The translations under genes and the position numbers were made by a program. Positions 19,318 through 29,737 of a DNA stretch of 64,000 bases are shown in pieces. The stretch lies in assembly GCA_020635275.1 (NCBI GenBank), contig JACKAA010000005.1, forward strand, positions 229,172 through 293,171, read 5' to 3'. Below the pieces are notes generated by a model. It was not told the origin of the DNA and made no database searches. It saw only the letters and a program-made list of their open reading frames with translations. This stretch comes from Ignavibacteriales bacterium (GTDB lineage Bacteria; Bacteroidota; Ignavibacteria; Ignavibacteriales; Melioribacteraceae). Position 1 is the first letter of the stretch, and each line of letters starts with the position of its first letter.

Positions 19318-22200
19318 ATGGATAATTCAAATATTGAAAAAGAAATTCTTAGAAAAAAAGCATTAGAAAGATTAAATACAACAGATTTTGTTGAGGAAAT
19401 TTATAACAAAGATAATATAAAAGAAATGTTTCATGAGTTAAAAGTTCACCAAATTGAACTTGAACTGCAAAATGATGAATTAAGAAATACTCAAGTTAGT
19501 TTAGAGGAAAGCAAACAAAATTATTTTAATCTTTTTAATAATGCACCAAACGGATATGTAATTCTTGATTCAAAAGCAACCATTATTAATGCAAATTTAG
19601 AGATGCAGAATATTTTTGATTGCAATATTGTAGATATTAAAAATAAATCATTTAATTCATTTTTAAGTGAAAAAGACTCAAACAAATTTCTAAGTATATA
19701 TAATAGTTTTTATAAAAAACCTGAAAACAAAATTTATGATTTTAAAACCAATGCAAAACATATTCAGGTTTATGGAAGACATCAGCAGATTTTTCTAAAA
19801 AATCAAAATTATCAAGTCTTATTTTTAAATGTTATTGATATAACTGAAATTGAAAAAGCTAATTCAAAAGTAATTGCAAGCGAATTAAAATATCATGAAA
19901 TATTTAACAATGCAAATGATGCGATTTTTTTATCAAATCCTCAAAGTTTTGAAATAATTGAATGGAATGATAAGGCAAGCGAATTATTCAATTTTTATAA
20001 TAATGAATCAGTTAATTATAATCTACAAAATCTTTTTAAAGGAGAATTAAAGGATAAAATTTTAAGAAAATATATTGATATTGCAACATTCAAAAGTTTT
20101 TCAAATCAAAGATGCCAAGTTAAAAATATAAGCGGAAGTATTATACCAATAGAAATAAGTGCCACATTATTAAAAATTGATCAGCAAGAGGTAATTCTTT
20201 CAATAGCACGCGACCTAACTGAAAGAGAATCAATGTTAAAACAAATAGAAAAGGATGCTGAATTTTATAGCTCAGTAATTCATTCTTCTCTTGAAGGTTT
20301 TTGGATTTTTGATAATGATAAAGTGATTCATGATATAAATAATGCAGCTTGTCAAATGTTAGGTTACAAAAAAGATGAAATGATAGGTATGCATCTTGAG
20401 GATATTATTACTAATAATGATGAGTTTAATAAAAACATTCAAAATATTTTACTCAAGAAAAAGAATTATGAAAAGTTCGATGTACAATTAAGAAGGAGTG
20501 ATAAACACATAATTTATGTGGAAATCAGTTTATCAATATTAGCAACAAGAGATTCAAATATATATGTTGCATATATAAAAGATACTTCTTCGGAAATTAT
20601 TAATAAAAAAATATTAAAGAAACGTCTTGAATTAGTTGAATATTCTGTATCTCATACAATTGACGAAGTAATACAAAAAGCTTTAGATTTTGCTGAAGAA
20701 ATAACCGGAAGTGAGATAGCCTTTTGGCACCACTTAGCGGATGATGGAGAAACAATTTTACTTCAACAATGGTCAACAAAAACACTTCAAATAAATTGTA
20801 CAACTGATGGTAAGGGTCACCATTCAAATATTAATGAAGCAGGTGTATGGGCTGAATGTATTAAAACAAGAAAACCTGTTATTCATAATGATTATCAAAA
20901 TTTGCAAAATAAAAATAAGTTACCTGAAGGTCATGCATTTATTATCAGAGAACTTATAATACCAATATTTAAAGAAAACAAAATTGTAGCTTTAATCGGA
21001 GTAGGAAATAAAAAATCTGATTATGTTGAAGAAGATATAATTGCACTAGAACTTTTTGGAGGTGTAGCTTGGACAATTTATGAAAAGCAATTTGCAAATG
21101 AGACACTAGTTAAAAGTGAGCAAAAAAATAAAGCAATAGTTGCAGTTTTACCAGATCTTCTTTTTGAATTTAGTAAAAACGGTGTTTTCCTAAATTATCA
21201 TTGCAGCGATTATTCTAAACTATTTATGCAGCCAGATAAATTTTTGGGCAAAAATATTATTAATGTTCTTCCGCAAAATATTGCTGAATTAATTCAATTT
21301 AGAATCGATGAAACTTTGATCAAAGATGATATGGTGAGTTTTGAGTATTCAAGTTTTGTTGATTCTAAATATCAATATTTTGCTGTTAGAATGGTTAAGT
21401 TTTCGGCTCATTCAGTACTATGTTTTATGCGTGATATAACTGAAAAACAGGTTGCCAAAGAACTTATAATTGAATCTGAGGAAAAGTTTTCGAAAGTTTT
21501 TTTTAATTCTCCTTTAATTAAAACTATTGTTGATATTAAAACTGATAAATTTATTGACGTTAATAATAGTTTTGAAAAAATTACTGGATTTACCAAAGAA
21601 GATGCTTTAGGAAAAACAGCAGTTCATATTGGTTTGTTAAAGTCCGAAGAAAGAAAACGGATATATAAAGAATTAGATAAAAAAGGTAATTTAAGAAATT
21701 TTCAAGTAACTTTTTTTAAGAAAAATGGAATTCCATTTATTTGTAATTATAGTCTTGAAGTTGTAAGTATTGCTGGGAAAGATCACCTACTTACCTTAGC
21801 TGAGGATATTTCTGAAAAAATAAAGGTGGAAGAAGAGTTAGAAAATTATCGAAATAATTTAGAAAAATTAGTTAATCAACGTACTTTAGAATTAAATGAA
21901 TTAAATAAAAAATTGGATCATGAGATTAGTAAAACACAACAAACTGAAAAAATTATTAATGATGCATTAGATAGAGAAAAAGAATTAAGCAAAATGAAAT
22001 CACAGTTTATTCATTTAGCCTCAAATGAATTCAGGACACCTTTGACAAATATAAAAAATGCATCGGAAATTATTGAAACATATTTAGAAAAAGACGATAA
22101 AAATAATGCGTTACTTCAGACAAAAGAAATCCAAAATTCTATAAATAATGTTGTTCGGTTATTAGATGAAATATTAAGTATTAATAATTTTAAAAAATAA
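19318..22200 (+). CDS. Multi-PAS/GAF sensor protein, degenerate histidine kinase
   Basis: 960 residues, no membrane segment. The order is an N-terminal helical segment (LKVHQIELELQNDELR, about 45-60), PAS domains at ~66-180, 190-300 and 310-430, a GAF domain at ~440-595 (AGVWAECIKTRKPVIHNDY, LIGVGNKKSDYVEED), two more PAS domains (~600-705 and 715-835), a coiled coil, then a HisKA-like dimerisation helix pair (885-955). The H-box reads LASNEFRTPLT, with Asn903 where the phospho-acceptor His should be. The protein ends right after this helix pair, so the HATPase domain is missing; the 173 bases downstream hold no remnant of it. It cannot be an ordinary autophosphorylating kinase. It probably acts as a scaffold or sensor partner of the CheB/CheR protein. 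Confidence 0.85.
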   Translation: MDNSNIEKEILRKKALERLNTTDFVEEIYNKDNIKEMFHELKVHQIELELQNDELRNTQVSLEESKQNYFNLFNNAPNGYVILDSKATIINANLEMQNIFDCNIVDIKNKSFNSFLSEKDSNKFLSIYNSFYKKPENKIYDFKTNAKHIQVYGRHQQIFLKNQNYQVLFLNVIDITEIEKANSKVIASELKYHEIFNNANDAIFLSNPQSFEIIEWNDKASELFNFYNNESVNYNLQNLFKGELKDKILRKYIDIATFKSFSNQRCQVKNISGSIIPIEISATLLKIDQQEVILSIARDLTERESMLKQIEKDAEFYSSVIHSSLEGFWIFDNDKVIHDINNAACQMLGYKKDEMIGMHLEDIITNNDEFNKNIQNILLKKKNYEKFDVQLRRSDKHIIYVEISLSILATRDSNIYVAYIKDTSSEIINKKILKKRLELVEYSVSHTIDEVIQKALDFAEEITGSEIAFWHHLADDGETILLQQWSTKTLQINCTTDGKGHHSNINEAGVWAECIKTRKPVIHNDYQNLQNKNKLPEGHAFIIRELIIPIFKENKIVALIGVGNKKSDYVEEDIIALELFGGVAWTIYEKQFANETLVKSEQKNKAIVAVLPDLLFEFSKNGVFLNYHCSDYSKLFMQPDKFLGKNIINVLPQNIAELIQFRIDETLIKDDMVSFEYSSFVDSKYQYFAVRMVKFSAHSVLCFMRDITEKQVAKELIIESEEKFSKVFFNSPLIKTIVDIKTDKFIDVNNSFEKITGFTKEDALGKTAVHIGLLKSEERKRIYKELDKKGNLRNFQVTFFKKNGIPFICNYSLEVVSIAGKDHLLTLAEDISEKIKVEEELENYRNNLEKLVNQRTLELNELNKKLDHEISKTQQTEKIINDALDREKELSKMKSQFIHLASNEFRTPLTNIKNASEIIETYLEKDDKNNALLQTKEIQNSINNVVRLLDEILSINNFKK

Positions 22201-22373
22201 GAGTTAAAATTTATGTTAATATGAAATAATTATTTTCTGCATTAATAAGTTGTTTTATTCAGATATAGTTTTTGTATACATATTTTTTGCTTTATAGTTC
22301 TAAGTTCTGCTATTTTTATTAGGACATTAATATTTTTTGATCTATTTACACTTCTTAATCAATAATTAATTTT

Positions 22374-23816
22374 ATGATAAATATGATTGCAAAAATAAAA
22401 TTGCTGTCCTTAATTGCTTTTCTAACCATAAGCTGTAACAGAAAAGATTTACAAAATGAAAAAAAGCCAAACATTGTTTTTGTATTAGTTGATGATTTGG
22501 GTTGGAAAGATCTCGGAATTTATGGGAGCGAATTTTATGAAACTCCTAATTTAGATCAATTTACTTCAGAAAGTGTTATGTTCACTAATGCTTATTCTGC
22601 AAGTCCGGTTTGTTCACCAACACGAGCATCAATAATGACAGGTAAATATCCTTCCAGAGTTGGAATAACCGATTGGATTCCTGGTCTTGACCCAAAGGAT
22701 AGAAAATTATTAGGACCCCAAGATTTAAATGAACTCCCGCTTCAAGAAGTTACAATTGCCGAGGTTTTAAAACGAAATAATTATAAAACGTTTTTTGCAG
22801 GAAAATGGCATTTAGGTGATTCAGGATATTTTCCTGAACAGCAGGGATTTGATTTAAACTTTGGGGGACATCATATGGGTCAACCTCCTGGAGGTTATTA
22901 TTCGCCTTATAATAATCCAAAACTTAAAGATGGTCCAGATGGTGAATATCTAACTGATAGACTTACGAATGAATCAATTAAATTTATTGAAGAAAATAGT
23001 GAGAATCCTTTTTTTGTTTATTTATCATATTATTCGGTTCATACTCCAATAGAAGCTAATAAAAAGTATGTTGGAAAATTTAGAGAGAAATTAAAAACTT
23101 TAAAAAATAGTAAAATTGAAAAATTAAAAGAACATAATGGTTCAACTGTGCAAAACCAAGTTAATCCAGAATATGCTTCGATGGTTTATTCTTTAGATAA
23201 AAATTTTGGCAGATTAATTTCTAAATTAAAGAAACTTGATTTGTATGATAATACGATAATTGTTTTTACATCTGATAATGGCGGACTTTCAACATTATCC
23301 TTAAATGCAAATGCACCGACATCAATTAAACCACTAAGAGCAGGTAAAGGTTGGTGCTATGAAGGAGGTATAAGAGTTCCACTATTAATTAAGCAACAGG
23401 GTAAATCAAAAAAAGTTATTTCTGATTTTCCAGTTGTGAGCATGGATTTTTTCCCAACATTACTTGAATTAGCATGTCTGGATAATATACCTATAGAGAA
23501 TATTGATGGAAAAAGTCTTGTTCCATTATTAAATGGTGAAAATCAAATTGATAGAGAAGCTATTTTCTGGCATTTTCCGCATTATCATGGCAGTATGTGG
23601 ACTCCAGGTTCTGCAATTAGAAAGGGCAAATGGAAATTAGTTGAATTTTATGAAACAGGTGAAATAGAACTTTATAATTTAAAAGAAGATTTAAGCGAGA
23701 AAAATAATTTATCAGAAAAGTATCCTGAAAAAGTTAAGGAATTAAAAACCGAGTTAGAAATATTTTTGGATAAAACAAACGCGAAATATCCTTTAAAAAA
23801 TTCAAATTATAATTAG
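22374..23816 (+). CDS. S1-family sulfatase, lipoprotein
   Basis: 480 residues with a lipoprotein signal (LTISC, Cys21). The alkaline-phosphatase-superfamily fold begins with NIVFVLVDDLGWKDLG (metal-binding Asp pair). The maturation motif CSPTRASIMTG places the formylglycine precursor at Cys80. AGKWHLGD and FTSDNGG follow as expected for family S1. It would remove sulfate esters from a polysaccharide, at the cell surface or in the periplasm. Activity needs a formylglycine-generating enzyme or anSME, and none is encoded in the window. It lies on + and converges with the minus-strand sulfatase/fucosidase operon after 37 bases. Which sulfated sugar it recognises cannot be determined here. Confidence 0.9.
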   Translation: MINMIAKIKLLSLIAFLTISCNRKDLQNEKKPNIVFVLVDDLGWKDLGIYGSEFYETPNLDQFTSESVMFTNAYSASPVCSPTRASIMTGKYPSRVGITDWIPGLDPKDRKLLGPQDLNELPLQEVTIAEVLKRNNYKTFFAGKWHLGDSGYFPEQQGFDLNFGGHHMGQPPGGYYSPYNNPKLKDGPDGEYLTDRLTNESIKFIEENSENPFFVYLSYYSVHTPIEANKKYVGKFREKLKTLKNSKIEKLKEHNGSTVQNQVNPEYASMVYSLDKNFGRLISKLKKLDLYDNTIIVFTSDNGGLSTLSLNANAPTSIKPLRAGKGWCYEGGIRVPLLIKQQGKSKKVISDFPVVSMDFFPTLLELACLDNIPIENIDGKSLVPLLNGENQIDREAIFWHFPHYHGSMWTPGSAIRKGKWKLVEFYETGEIELYNLKEDLSEKNNLSEKYPEKVKELKTELEIFLDKTNAKYPLKNSNYN

Positions 23817-23829
23817 AGATTCTCTAATT
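23811..23829. terminator. Inverted repeat between convergent sulfatase genes, possible bidirectional terminator
   Basis: AATTAGAGA and TCTCTAATT form a perfect 9-base inverted repeat around one base. The left arm overlaps the stop codon (TAG 23814-23816) of the + strand sulfatase. A hairpin with 8 pairs and a 3-base loop is possible, followed by a T/C-rich stretch. It lies in the 37-base gap between convergent genes, where a shared terminator would be expected, but the stem is A+T-rich and the U-tract is poor. Confidence 0.4.
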
Positions 23830-23853
23830 TCTTCAAATCTATATTAAATATAT

Positions 23854-25185
23854 TTATTTAACAAAGTTAGTTTTGTTTAGCATGGGGGGATGTTTTCTTA
23901 ATTCTTCATTTAACTGTTGATAAATTAAAAGTTCTCTATTGGATAAAGAATTAATTTCTAATGGATTTTCTTCGAGAATATCTTTTTTAAGATTAATAAA
24001 TCTTCCATCCCTATATAATTTATAATCTACATTTCTTGCAAATTGATTTCTATATTTATTTACGTTTTTCCCCCATTTGGGATCATAATGAAGAAACATT
24101 AAATCTTTTTGATTATGTTTTTTATTCATTAATAAATTATAAAAACTTACACCATCAGATTCAACTTTTCTATTTACTAAATCAGCAAGTGTTGGCATAA
24201 AATCACAAAAATCAATTAGTCCATTATATTCAATATTATTTTTTATTTTTGATGGCCAATATGCTATAAGGGGAACATGTGTTCCCGCATCTGTTGTATT
24301 ACCTTTACCACCTTGGATAATTCCATTTTTTGTATTTGTATAAATTGAGGTATGATTCCCATTATCTCCTGTAAATAAAATCAGAGTATTTTCTTCCAAA
24401 TTATTTTTACGAAGTTGCATAACAATTTTCTTTACAATTTTATCAACATATATTACCATATCTTTAAAGTAAGTAGTATCATTTTTATATTTCAAATCAG
24501 GATTATTCCACACATCCGAATCAGGCGTTGGAACAAATGGATCATGGACCAAAACCATTGGGTAGTAAATGAAGAAAGGATTATTTTTATTACTGTCAAT
24601 AAAATTCAAAATGAAATTTGAAAAAATATCTGGTCCATAATCATCTTTATTTGTAGATAATACTATCCCATTTTGTTCAATAAGGGGTTGAGAATACCTT
24701 TCACCTTCAGCTCTTGTTTTGGTATACTGCCATAAGCAATATTCATCAAATCCAAAGATTTTAGCTCTAGTTTTATCGTTCCAATTTTTAATTGAATCTT
24801 TATAAGCTAAACCATTTAATTGCCATTTGCCGCTAATACAAGTTGTGTAGCCAGCATCTTTCATTAAATTCCCAAAAGTATATTCTCTATCATTTAAATA
24901 ACCAAAATGTTCATAATTTTTGTAATTATATAAACCAGACATTATTTTAACTCTTGATGGAGTGCATAAAGGTTGAGATATACAATTATTAAATTTTATT
25001 CCGTTGTTTGCTAATGAATCTAAGAAAGATGTTTGATAATCCAGATTTCCATATGTGCTTAAACATTCGTATCCCATGTCATCAACCATAATCAATATTA
25101 CATTCGGTTGATTTGTTTTTATATTTCTTGAACAAGATATTAAAAGTATAATAACTAGGATGAGTACTATTATTTTAAACTTCAT
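23854..25185 (-). CDS. S1-family sulfatase, lipoprotein
   Basis: 443 residues with a lipoprotein signal (LLISC, Cys18). NVILIMVDDMGYE opens the fold. The Cys74 motif CTPSRVKIMSG is the canonical C-x-P-x-R formylglycine site. SGKWQLNG, where most S1 enzymes have GKWH, and FTGDNGNH follow. The K-W-Q variant replaces a His usually involved in metal or sulfate contact nearby; this is seen in some S1 subfamilies and is not proof of inactivity. It is the last gene of the minus-strand operon, 39 bases after the GH2 gene. The likely role is desulfation of the glycan handled by the neighbouring GH95 and GH2 enzymes. Confidence 0.88.
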   Translation of the reverse strand: MKFKIIVLILVIILLISCSRNIKTNQPNVILIMVDDMGYECLSTYGNLDYQTSFLDSLANNGIKFNNCISQPLCTPSRVKIMSGLYNYKNYEHFGYLNDREYTFGNLMKDAGYTTCISGKWQLNGLAYKDSIKNWNDKTRAKIFGFDEYCLWQYTKTRAEGERYSQPLIEQNGIVLSTNKDDYGPDIFSNFILNFIDSNKNNPFFIYYPMVLVHDPFVPTPDSDVWNNPDLKYKNDTTYFKDMVIYVDKIVKKIVMQLRKNNLEENTLILFTGDNGNHTSIYTNTKNGIIQGGKGNTTDAGTHVPLIAYWPSKIKNNIEYNGLIDFCDFMPTLADLVNRKVESDGVSFYNLLMNKKHNQKDLMFLHYDPKWGKNVNKYRNQFARNVDYKLYRDGRFINLKKDILEENPLEINSLSNRELLIYQQLNEELRKHPPMLNKTNFVK

Positions 25186-25224
25186 GCATAAATTTTGATT
25201 GTTATTTAAAAAAGTTATAGTAAA

Positions 25225-27294
25225 TTATTTTTTAATCTTAAGGATATATTTATCTGTATATATTTTTTCAGAAGTCTTTAATTTTATTTCAATATCATTT
25301 TTCTCATTTTCTAACCTTAAATCATTAAAAATATATTGCACTGAATTTATTCCATTTTTCATTAAACCAAAACTTTTACCATTCACAATTAGTTCAGGAG
25401 TACCGATATTTGAATAAACTTTAATATTAGTTAAATCATTACTCAAAGAATCATTTCTCTTTCCTGCAATATGAAAAACCGGTTCATCTGACCAATTTGC
25501 CTTATACCAATAAAAAGCATCTTTTTTTGTTTTTCTATCATAAGTAATTAAGCCTTTATGATTTCTACCTTTTATTCCTCCTCTATCCCACTCTGGAACT
25601 GAGAAATCAAACATATTCCAAATATATGATGACCAAATAAAAGGATATTTTTCAATAGCTGAATAGGTTACTTCATGATAATAAGTATTGTAAGTTTCTG
25701 GAAAAAATTGACCTTTGGGATCCGGAGTAATTGATAAATCATTTGTTTGATGTTCTATATTTCCGCCAGCTCCGTATTCTGAAATGGAAACTCTTACATC
25801 AGGTTTTTTATTGTGATAATTATTAATCCACTTTTCTAATTCTTCGGGACGTCCGCCGTACCATCCTGTATATTGATTAAAACCTTGAAGGTCAGTTAAT
25901 TCATGAATTGGGTGATCAAATACCCACCATATATTGCTTACACTTACTGTATATCTAGTAGGATCCAACGTTTTTGCAAGGTTGTGTAATTTGTTTGTTA
26001 AATTAACCGGCTGCTGTATTGTATTACCTTTAATAACTTCATTATGTACACCCCACACAAAAATAGATGGTGAATTGTAATTTTGTTTTATTAATTCAGT
26101 CAATTGTTGAATTGCATTTTCATCGGCATTTTCTTTATATCCATTTACAAAAGGAATTTCTGCCCAAATTAAAAATCCAATAGAATCAGCCAGTGAATAT
26201 ATATAATCTGCTTGTTGATAATGGGCCAATCTTATTGAAGTAGCTCCAACCTCATTAATAAGTTCCATATCTTTTTTATGATGTTCAGGTAAAAGAGCAT
26301 TTCCAAAATTTTTCCACTCTTGATGACGGCAAACACCTTTTAATCTATATGGTTTGCCATTTAGTATAAATCCAGTATTCGGATCAATTTCAAAATATCT
26401 AAGTCCAATTACTTCTTTGTTGACATCAACAATTTTATTCTTAAAATATAATTCGGTAACAAGAGTATATAAATAAGGATCAATTTTACCATTCCATAGT
26501 CTTGGATTTTTTACTTCCATGGAATATGATTTTGGAACCAATCCACCTGGAAATATTTTTTCATTATTTGAAACTTCTGAAACTACTTTACCTTCTGAAG
26601 AAATTAATTTGTTAACAACAACAATTTCCTTTTTTTCAGAAGTTTCATTTTTTAATAGAACATTTATTTTCAGTAAAGCATTATCATCTCTAATTTTCTC
26701 TTGAGTTACATAAACACCATTGCTTGCATTATCTGTAAGTCCAATATGAATTTTATTTGTCACTATTAAATTTACATCTCGATAAATTCCACCATAAATT
26801 CCGAATAAAAAATTATCTTTAGGATAAGAATCATTTAACTCATTATTTACACGAACAAGAATTGAATTAACTGTATCAGATTCGTGAATAAATTTTGTGA
26901 TATTAAAAATGAATGCGGAATAACCTCCCAAGTGTTCACCAAGGTATTTATCATTTATATAGATTTTTGCGTATTGCCCAACTCCATCAAACTTTAGAAA
27001 GTATTCCTTATTTGGAACAGCGTTATTAATTATTAAATCTCTTTTATACCAGCCTGTTCCATAGTTAACTTTGTTTCCAGATTGAATATCTTTGTTATTC
27101 CATGTGTGAGGAATTTCAACATTTATCCAAGAATGTTCGGTCAACTTAATAAAATCTAATTCATTATTAGCCTGTACAAATTTCCAATTTTTGTTCAAAC
27201 TAATAATATCTCTATTGATGGATTGACCCAAAACAATAAATGTCATAAAAAGATTACAAATAATAAATTTTCTAAAACTAAAGATCTTTCTCAT
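25225..27294 (-). CDS. GH2 family glycosidase (beta-galactosidase/beta-glucuronidase-like), exported
   Basis: 689 residues with a signal peptide (about 1-24, ending VLGQS). The jelly roll contains WKFVQ and PHTWNN. GYSAFIFNIT and LFGIYGGIYRDVNL are typical of GH2. Catalytic residues are in place: acid/base Glu419 in VWGVHNEV and nucleophile Glu506 in SISEYGAGG. It is much shorter than LacZ and lacks its long C-terminal domain. This is the architecture of many Bacteroidota beta-galactosidases acting on algal or plant heteroglycans. It sits between GH95 (31 bases) and a sulfatase (39 bases) in a tight minus-strand operon. It shares little beyond the family fold with the GH2 protein at 4776. Confidence 0.88.
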   Translation of the reverse strand: MRKIFSFRKFIICNLFMTFIVLGQSINRDIISLNKNWKFVQANNELDFIKLTEHSWINVEIPHTWNNKDIQSGNKVNYGTGWYKRDLIINNAVPNKEYFLKFDGVGQYAKIYINDKYLGEHLGGYSAFIFNITKFIHESDTVNSILVRVNNELNDSYPKDNFLFGIYGGIYRDVNLIVTNKIHIGLTDNASNGVYVTQEKIRDDNALLKINVLLKNETSEKKEIVVVNKLISSEGKVVSEVSNNEKIFPGGLVPKSYSMEVKNPRLWNGKIDPYLYTLVTELYFKNKIVDVNKEVIGLRYFEIDPNTGFILNGKPYRLKGVCRHQEWKNFGNALLPEHHKKDMELINEVGATSIRLAHYQQADYIYSLADSIGFLIWAEIPFVNGYKENADENAIQQLTELIKQNYNSPSIFVWGVHNEVIKGNTIQQPVNLTNKLHNLAKTLDPTRYTVSVSNIWWVFDHPIHELTDLQGFNQYTGWYGGRPEELEKWINNYHNKKPDVRVSISEYGAGGNIEHQTNDLSITPDPKGQFFPETYNTYYHEVTYSAIEKYPFIWSSYIWNMFDFSVPEWDRGGIKGRNHKGLITYDRKTKKDAFYWYKANWSDEPVFHIAGKRNDSLSNDLTNIKVYSNIGTPELIVNGKSFGLMKNGINSVQYIFNDLRLENEKNDIEIKLKTSEKIYTDKYILKIKK

Positions 27295-27325
27295 AATTAA
27301 TATTTAACGTTATTTTATAGAATTA

Positions 27326-29689
27326 TTATTTAAGATTATTTCCCACTAAATATTCTTCACCTGCACTAGTAACTAATTGAGTTGAAAATTCTTTATACTT
27401 TAAATTACATTCACCGCCGGAATTGGATTTAATTTTTACTTCAGTTAATTTTCCATTATTCCAAGCAATATCAATAATAAAATTACCTTGAGCTTTTAAT
27501 CCCTTTACAAAACCATTTTGCCATTCAGTTGGTAATGCCGGTAATATATTAATTTCATCATTATGACTTTGCAACAACATTTCTGCAATGCCGGATGTTG
27601 CACCAAAATTACCGTCAATCTGGAAAGGGGGATGTGTATCAAATAAATTTGGAAGTACAGATTTCTTAAATAATTCAGATAAATGAAAATATGCATTTTC
27701 AGCATCAAGTAATCTTGAGTAAAAATTTATCATCCAAGCTCTGCTCCATCCAGTGTGACCGCCGCCATTTGCTAATCTCTTTTTTAACGTCATTTTTGCT
27801 GCTTCAAAAAGTTCTGGTGTTTTTGGTGTAATCTGCGTCCCCGGATGCAGACCATACAAGTGCGACATATGACGGTGACCAGGTTCAACTTCTTGATAAT
27901 CCTCAACCCATTCCATAATTGTTGAATCTTTTCCAACTCTAACCGGGGGAAGTCTTTTTAATGTATTTTGCATTTGCGAAACCAAGTCTGCATCTGTCTT
28001 CAATATATTTGCAGACTTTATAGCAGCATTAAACAATTCGTTTATTATTTGAATATCCATTGTTGGAGCATATGTGATTTGATTTGAAGTTCCATCTTGC
28101 GGATTGATATATGAATTTTCCGGTGACATCGATGGTGCTGTAACCAAATATCCATTTTTATCTTCAATGAGAAAATCAAGAATAAATTCACATGCCCCTT
28201 TCATTAAAGGATATGCTGAATTTTTCAAATAATCCAAATCTTGCGTAAATTCATAATGTCTCCAAAAACTTAATGTCATCCAAGCTCCAGCCAAAGGTGA
28301 TGTTCCCCATTGAATGCCGCCATTTATTGCAGTGTAACCAAAAGGATCTGTAACATGATGCATCATCCAACCTTTTGCGTTATACATTTCCTTTGCTGTG
28401 GTTTTACCTGGCTCTTGAATTTTATCAAAAAAGTTTGTTAGTGGAATTATTGTTTCAGATAAATTACACATTTCTGCCGGCCAATAATTCATTTGCAGAT
28501 TAATGTTTGTATGAAAATCTGAATTCCATGGAGCCCCAAAATCTTTATTCCATACTCCCTGCAGATTTGCGGGTAAAACTCCAGGTGATCTTGAACTATT
28601 CATTAATAAATATCTGCCGTATTGAAAAAATATTGAAATAAGTTCCGGATCTTTTTCACCATTTATTATTCGTTGCAGTCTTTGATCTGTTGGCAATTTA
28701 GATAATAGACTATCACCAAGATTTAATTCAACTCTATTAAAAATTGATGAATGTTCTTTAATATGATCGTTTTTAATTTCAGTGTATGATTTAGAATTAA
28801 TCTTTTCAAAAATATTATTACATATTTCAACCGGATTTATTGATCTATCAAAATTAAGAGAATCAATATTATAATCAGTTGCAGCTGTTAGATAGATTGT
28901 TGCTTCACTTGCATTGGATACACTTATAGTTGATCCATCTGATGAAAGATTTCCATCTTTACTAATTACTTTAAGTTTGGATGCAAATTTCATATGAGCA
29001 CCAGCGGGACCGCATGGAATTGTATCATTATCATTTATTTGCCCAGTCATAAAAAGTGAATTATTACCGTCTGTTTGAATTACCGCATCTTTTTCTCTAT
29101 TAAGATTTATTGAAAAATTGAGTACTGAATTTTCACTTGCGGTTATATTTACTGCAATAATATTATCGACTGCTGATATAAAAGCTTCTCTTCTGAATTT
29201 AACTCTATTTTGCTTAAAAGTTACGGAACTAATTCCAGATGGTAAATTTAATTCTCGTCGGTAATTTTCTATTGAGTCGGATGAAAAATTAAAATTTAGG
29301 TTTAGTTCTCCTAATGTTTGAAATGATCTAATTCTCGGAGGAGTACCAAGCAAATATTTTACTGCTAACTTTTTTGCTTCAGTATTTTTACCATCTAGCA
29401 ATAGATTTTGAATCTTTTTTAGATTTTTAGAAGCTTCTGGATTATTCGCATTAATTTTTGTTCCTGCCCATAAACTTTCTTCATTAAGTTGAATCAATTC
29501 ATTTTCGATTCCGCCGAAAACCATTGCTCCCAATCTACCGTTCCCAATTGGTAAAGCTTCCACCCATTCTTCAGCCGGCTTATCATACCAAAGTTTCATG
29601 TCAGAATTAATTTCTTGGTCAGATGAATTTGTGCAACTAAGGAACGAAATAACTATAAGAGACAATATAAATTTGATTGAATAATTCAC
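27326..29689 (-). CDS. GH95 alpha-L-fucosidase (or alpha-L-galactosidase) lipoprotein
   Basis: 787 residues with a lipoprotein signal (ISFLSC, Cys19). LWYDKPAEEWVEALPIGNGR near the N-terminus is the GH95 signature start. The (alpha/alpha)6 catalytic domain has INLQMNYWPAEM (the Asn pair that activates water), Glu524 in SMSPENSY and Asp692 in PFQIDGNFG, matching the family's catalytic set, so the active site looks complete. GH95 enzymes are inverting; most cleave alpha-1,2-L-fucosides and some cleave L-galactosides. With sulfatases on both sides of the operon it fits a sulfated fucan or fucosylated algal glycan. Released fucose would feed the adjacent microcompartment operon. Confidence 0.9.
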   Translation of the reverse strand: MNYSIKFILSLIVISFLSCTNSSDQEINSDMKLWYDKPAEEWVEALPIGNGRLGAMVFGGIENELIQLNEESLWAGTKINANNPEASKNLKKIQNLLLDGKNTEAKKLAVKYLLGTPPRIRSFQTLGELNLNFNFSSDSIENYRRELNLPSGISSVTFKQNRVKFRREAFISAVDNIIAVNITASENSVLNFSINLNREKDAVIQTDGNNSLFMTGQINDNDTIPCGPAGAHMKFASKLKVISKDGNLSSDGSTISVSNASEATIYLTAATDYNIDSLNFDRSINPVEICNNIFEKINSKSYTEIKNDHIKEHSSIFNRVELNLGDSLLSKLPTDQRLQRIINGEKDPELISIFFQYGRYLLMNSSRSPGVLPANLQGVWNKDFGAPWNSDFHTNINLQMNYWPAEMCNLSETIIPLTNFFDKIQEPGKTTAKEMYNAKGWMMHHVTDPFGYTAINGGIQWGTSPLAGAWMTLSFWRHYEFTQDLDYLKNSAYPLMKGACEFILDFLIEDKNGYLVTAPSMSPENSYINPQDGTSNQITYAPTMDIQIINELFNAAIKSANILKTDADLVSQMQNTLKRLPPVRVGKDSTIMEWVEDYQEVEPGHRHMSHLYGLHPGTQITPKTPELFEAAKMTLKKRLANGGGHTGWSRAWMINFYSRLLDAENAYFHLSELFKKSVLPNLFDTHPPFQIDGNFGATSGIAEMLLQSHNDEINILPALPTEWQNGFVKGLKAQGNFIIDIAWNNGKLTEVKIKSNSGGECNLKYKEFSTQLVTSAGEEYLVGNNLK

Positions 29690-29737
29690 TTTTAATTCTC
29701 CAATTTTATTTAGAACAATTTTTTAACTCCATAAAGG

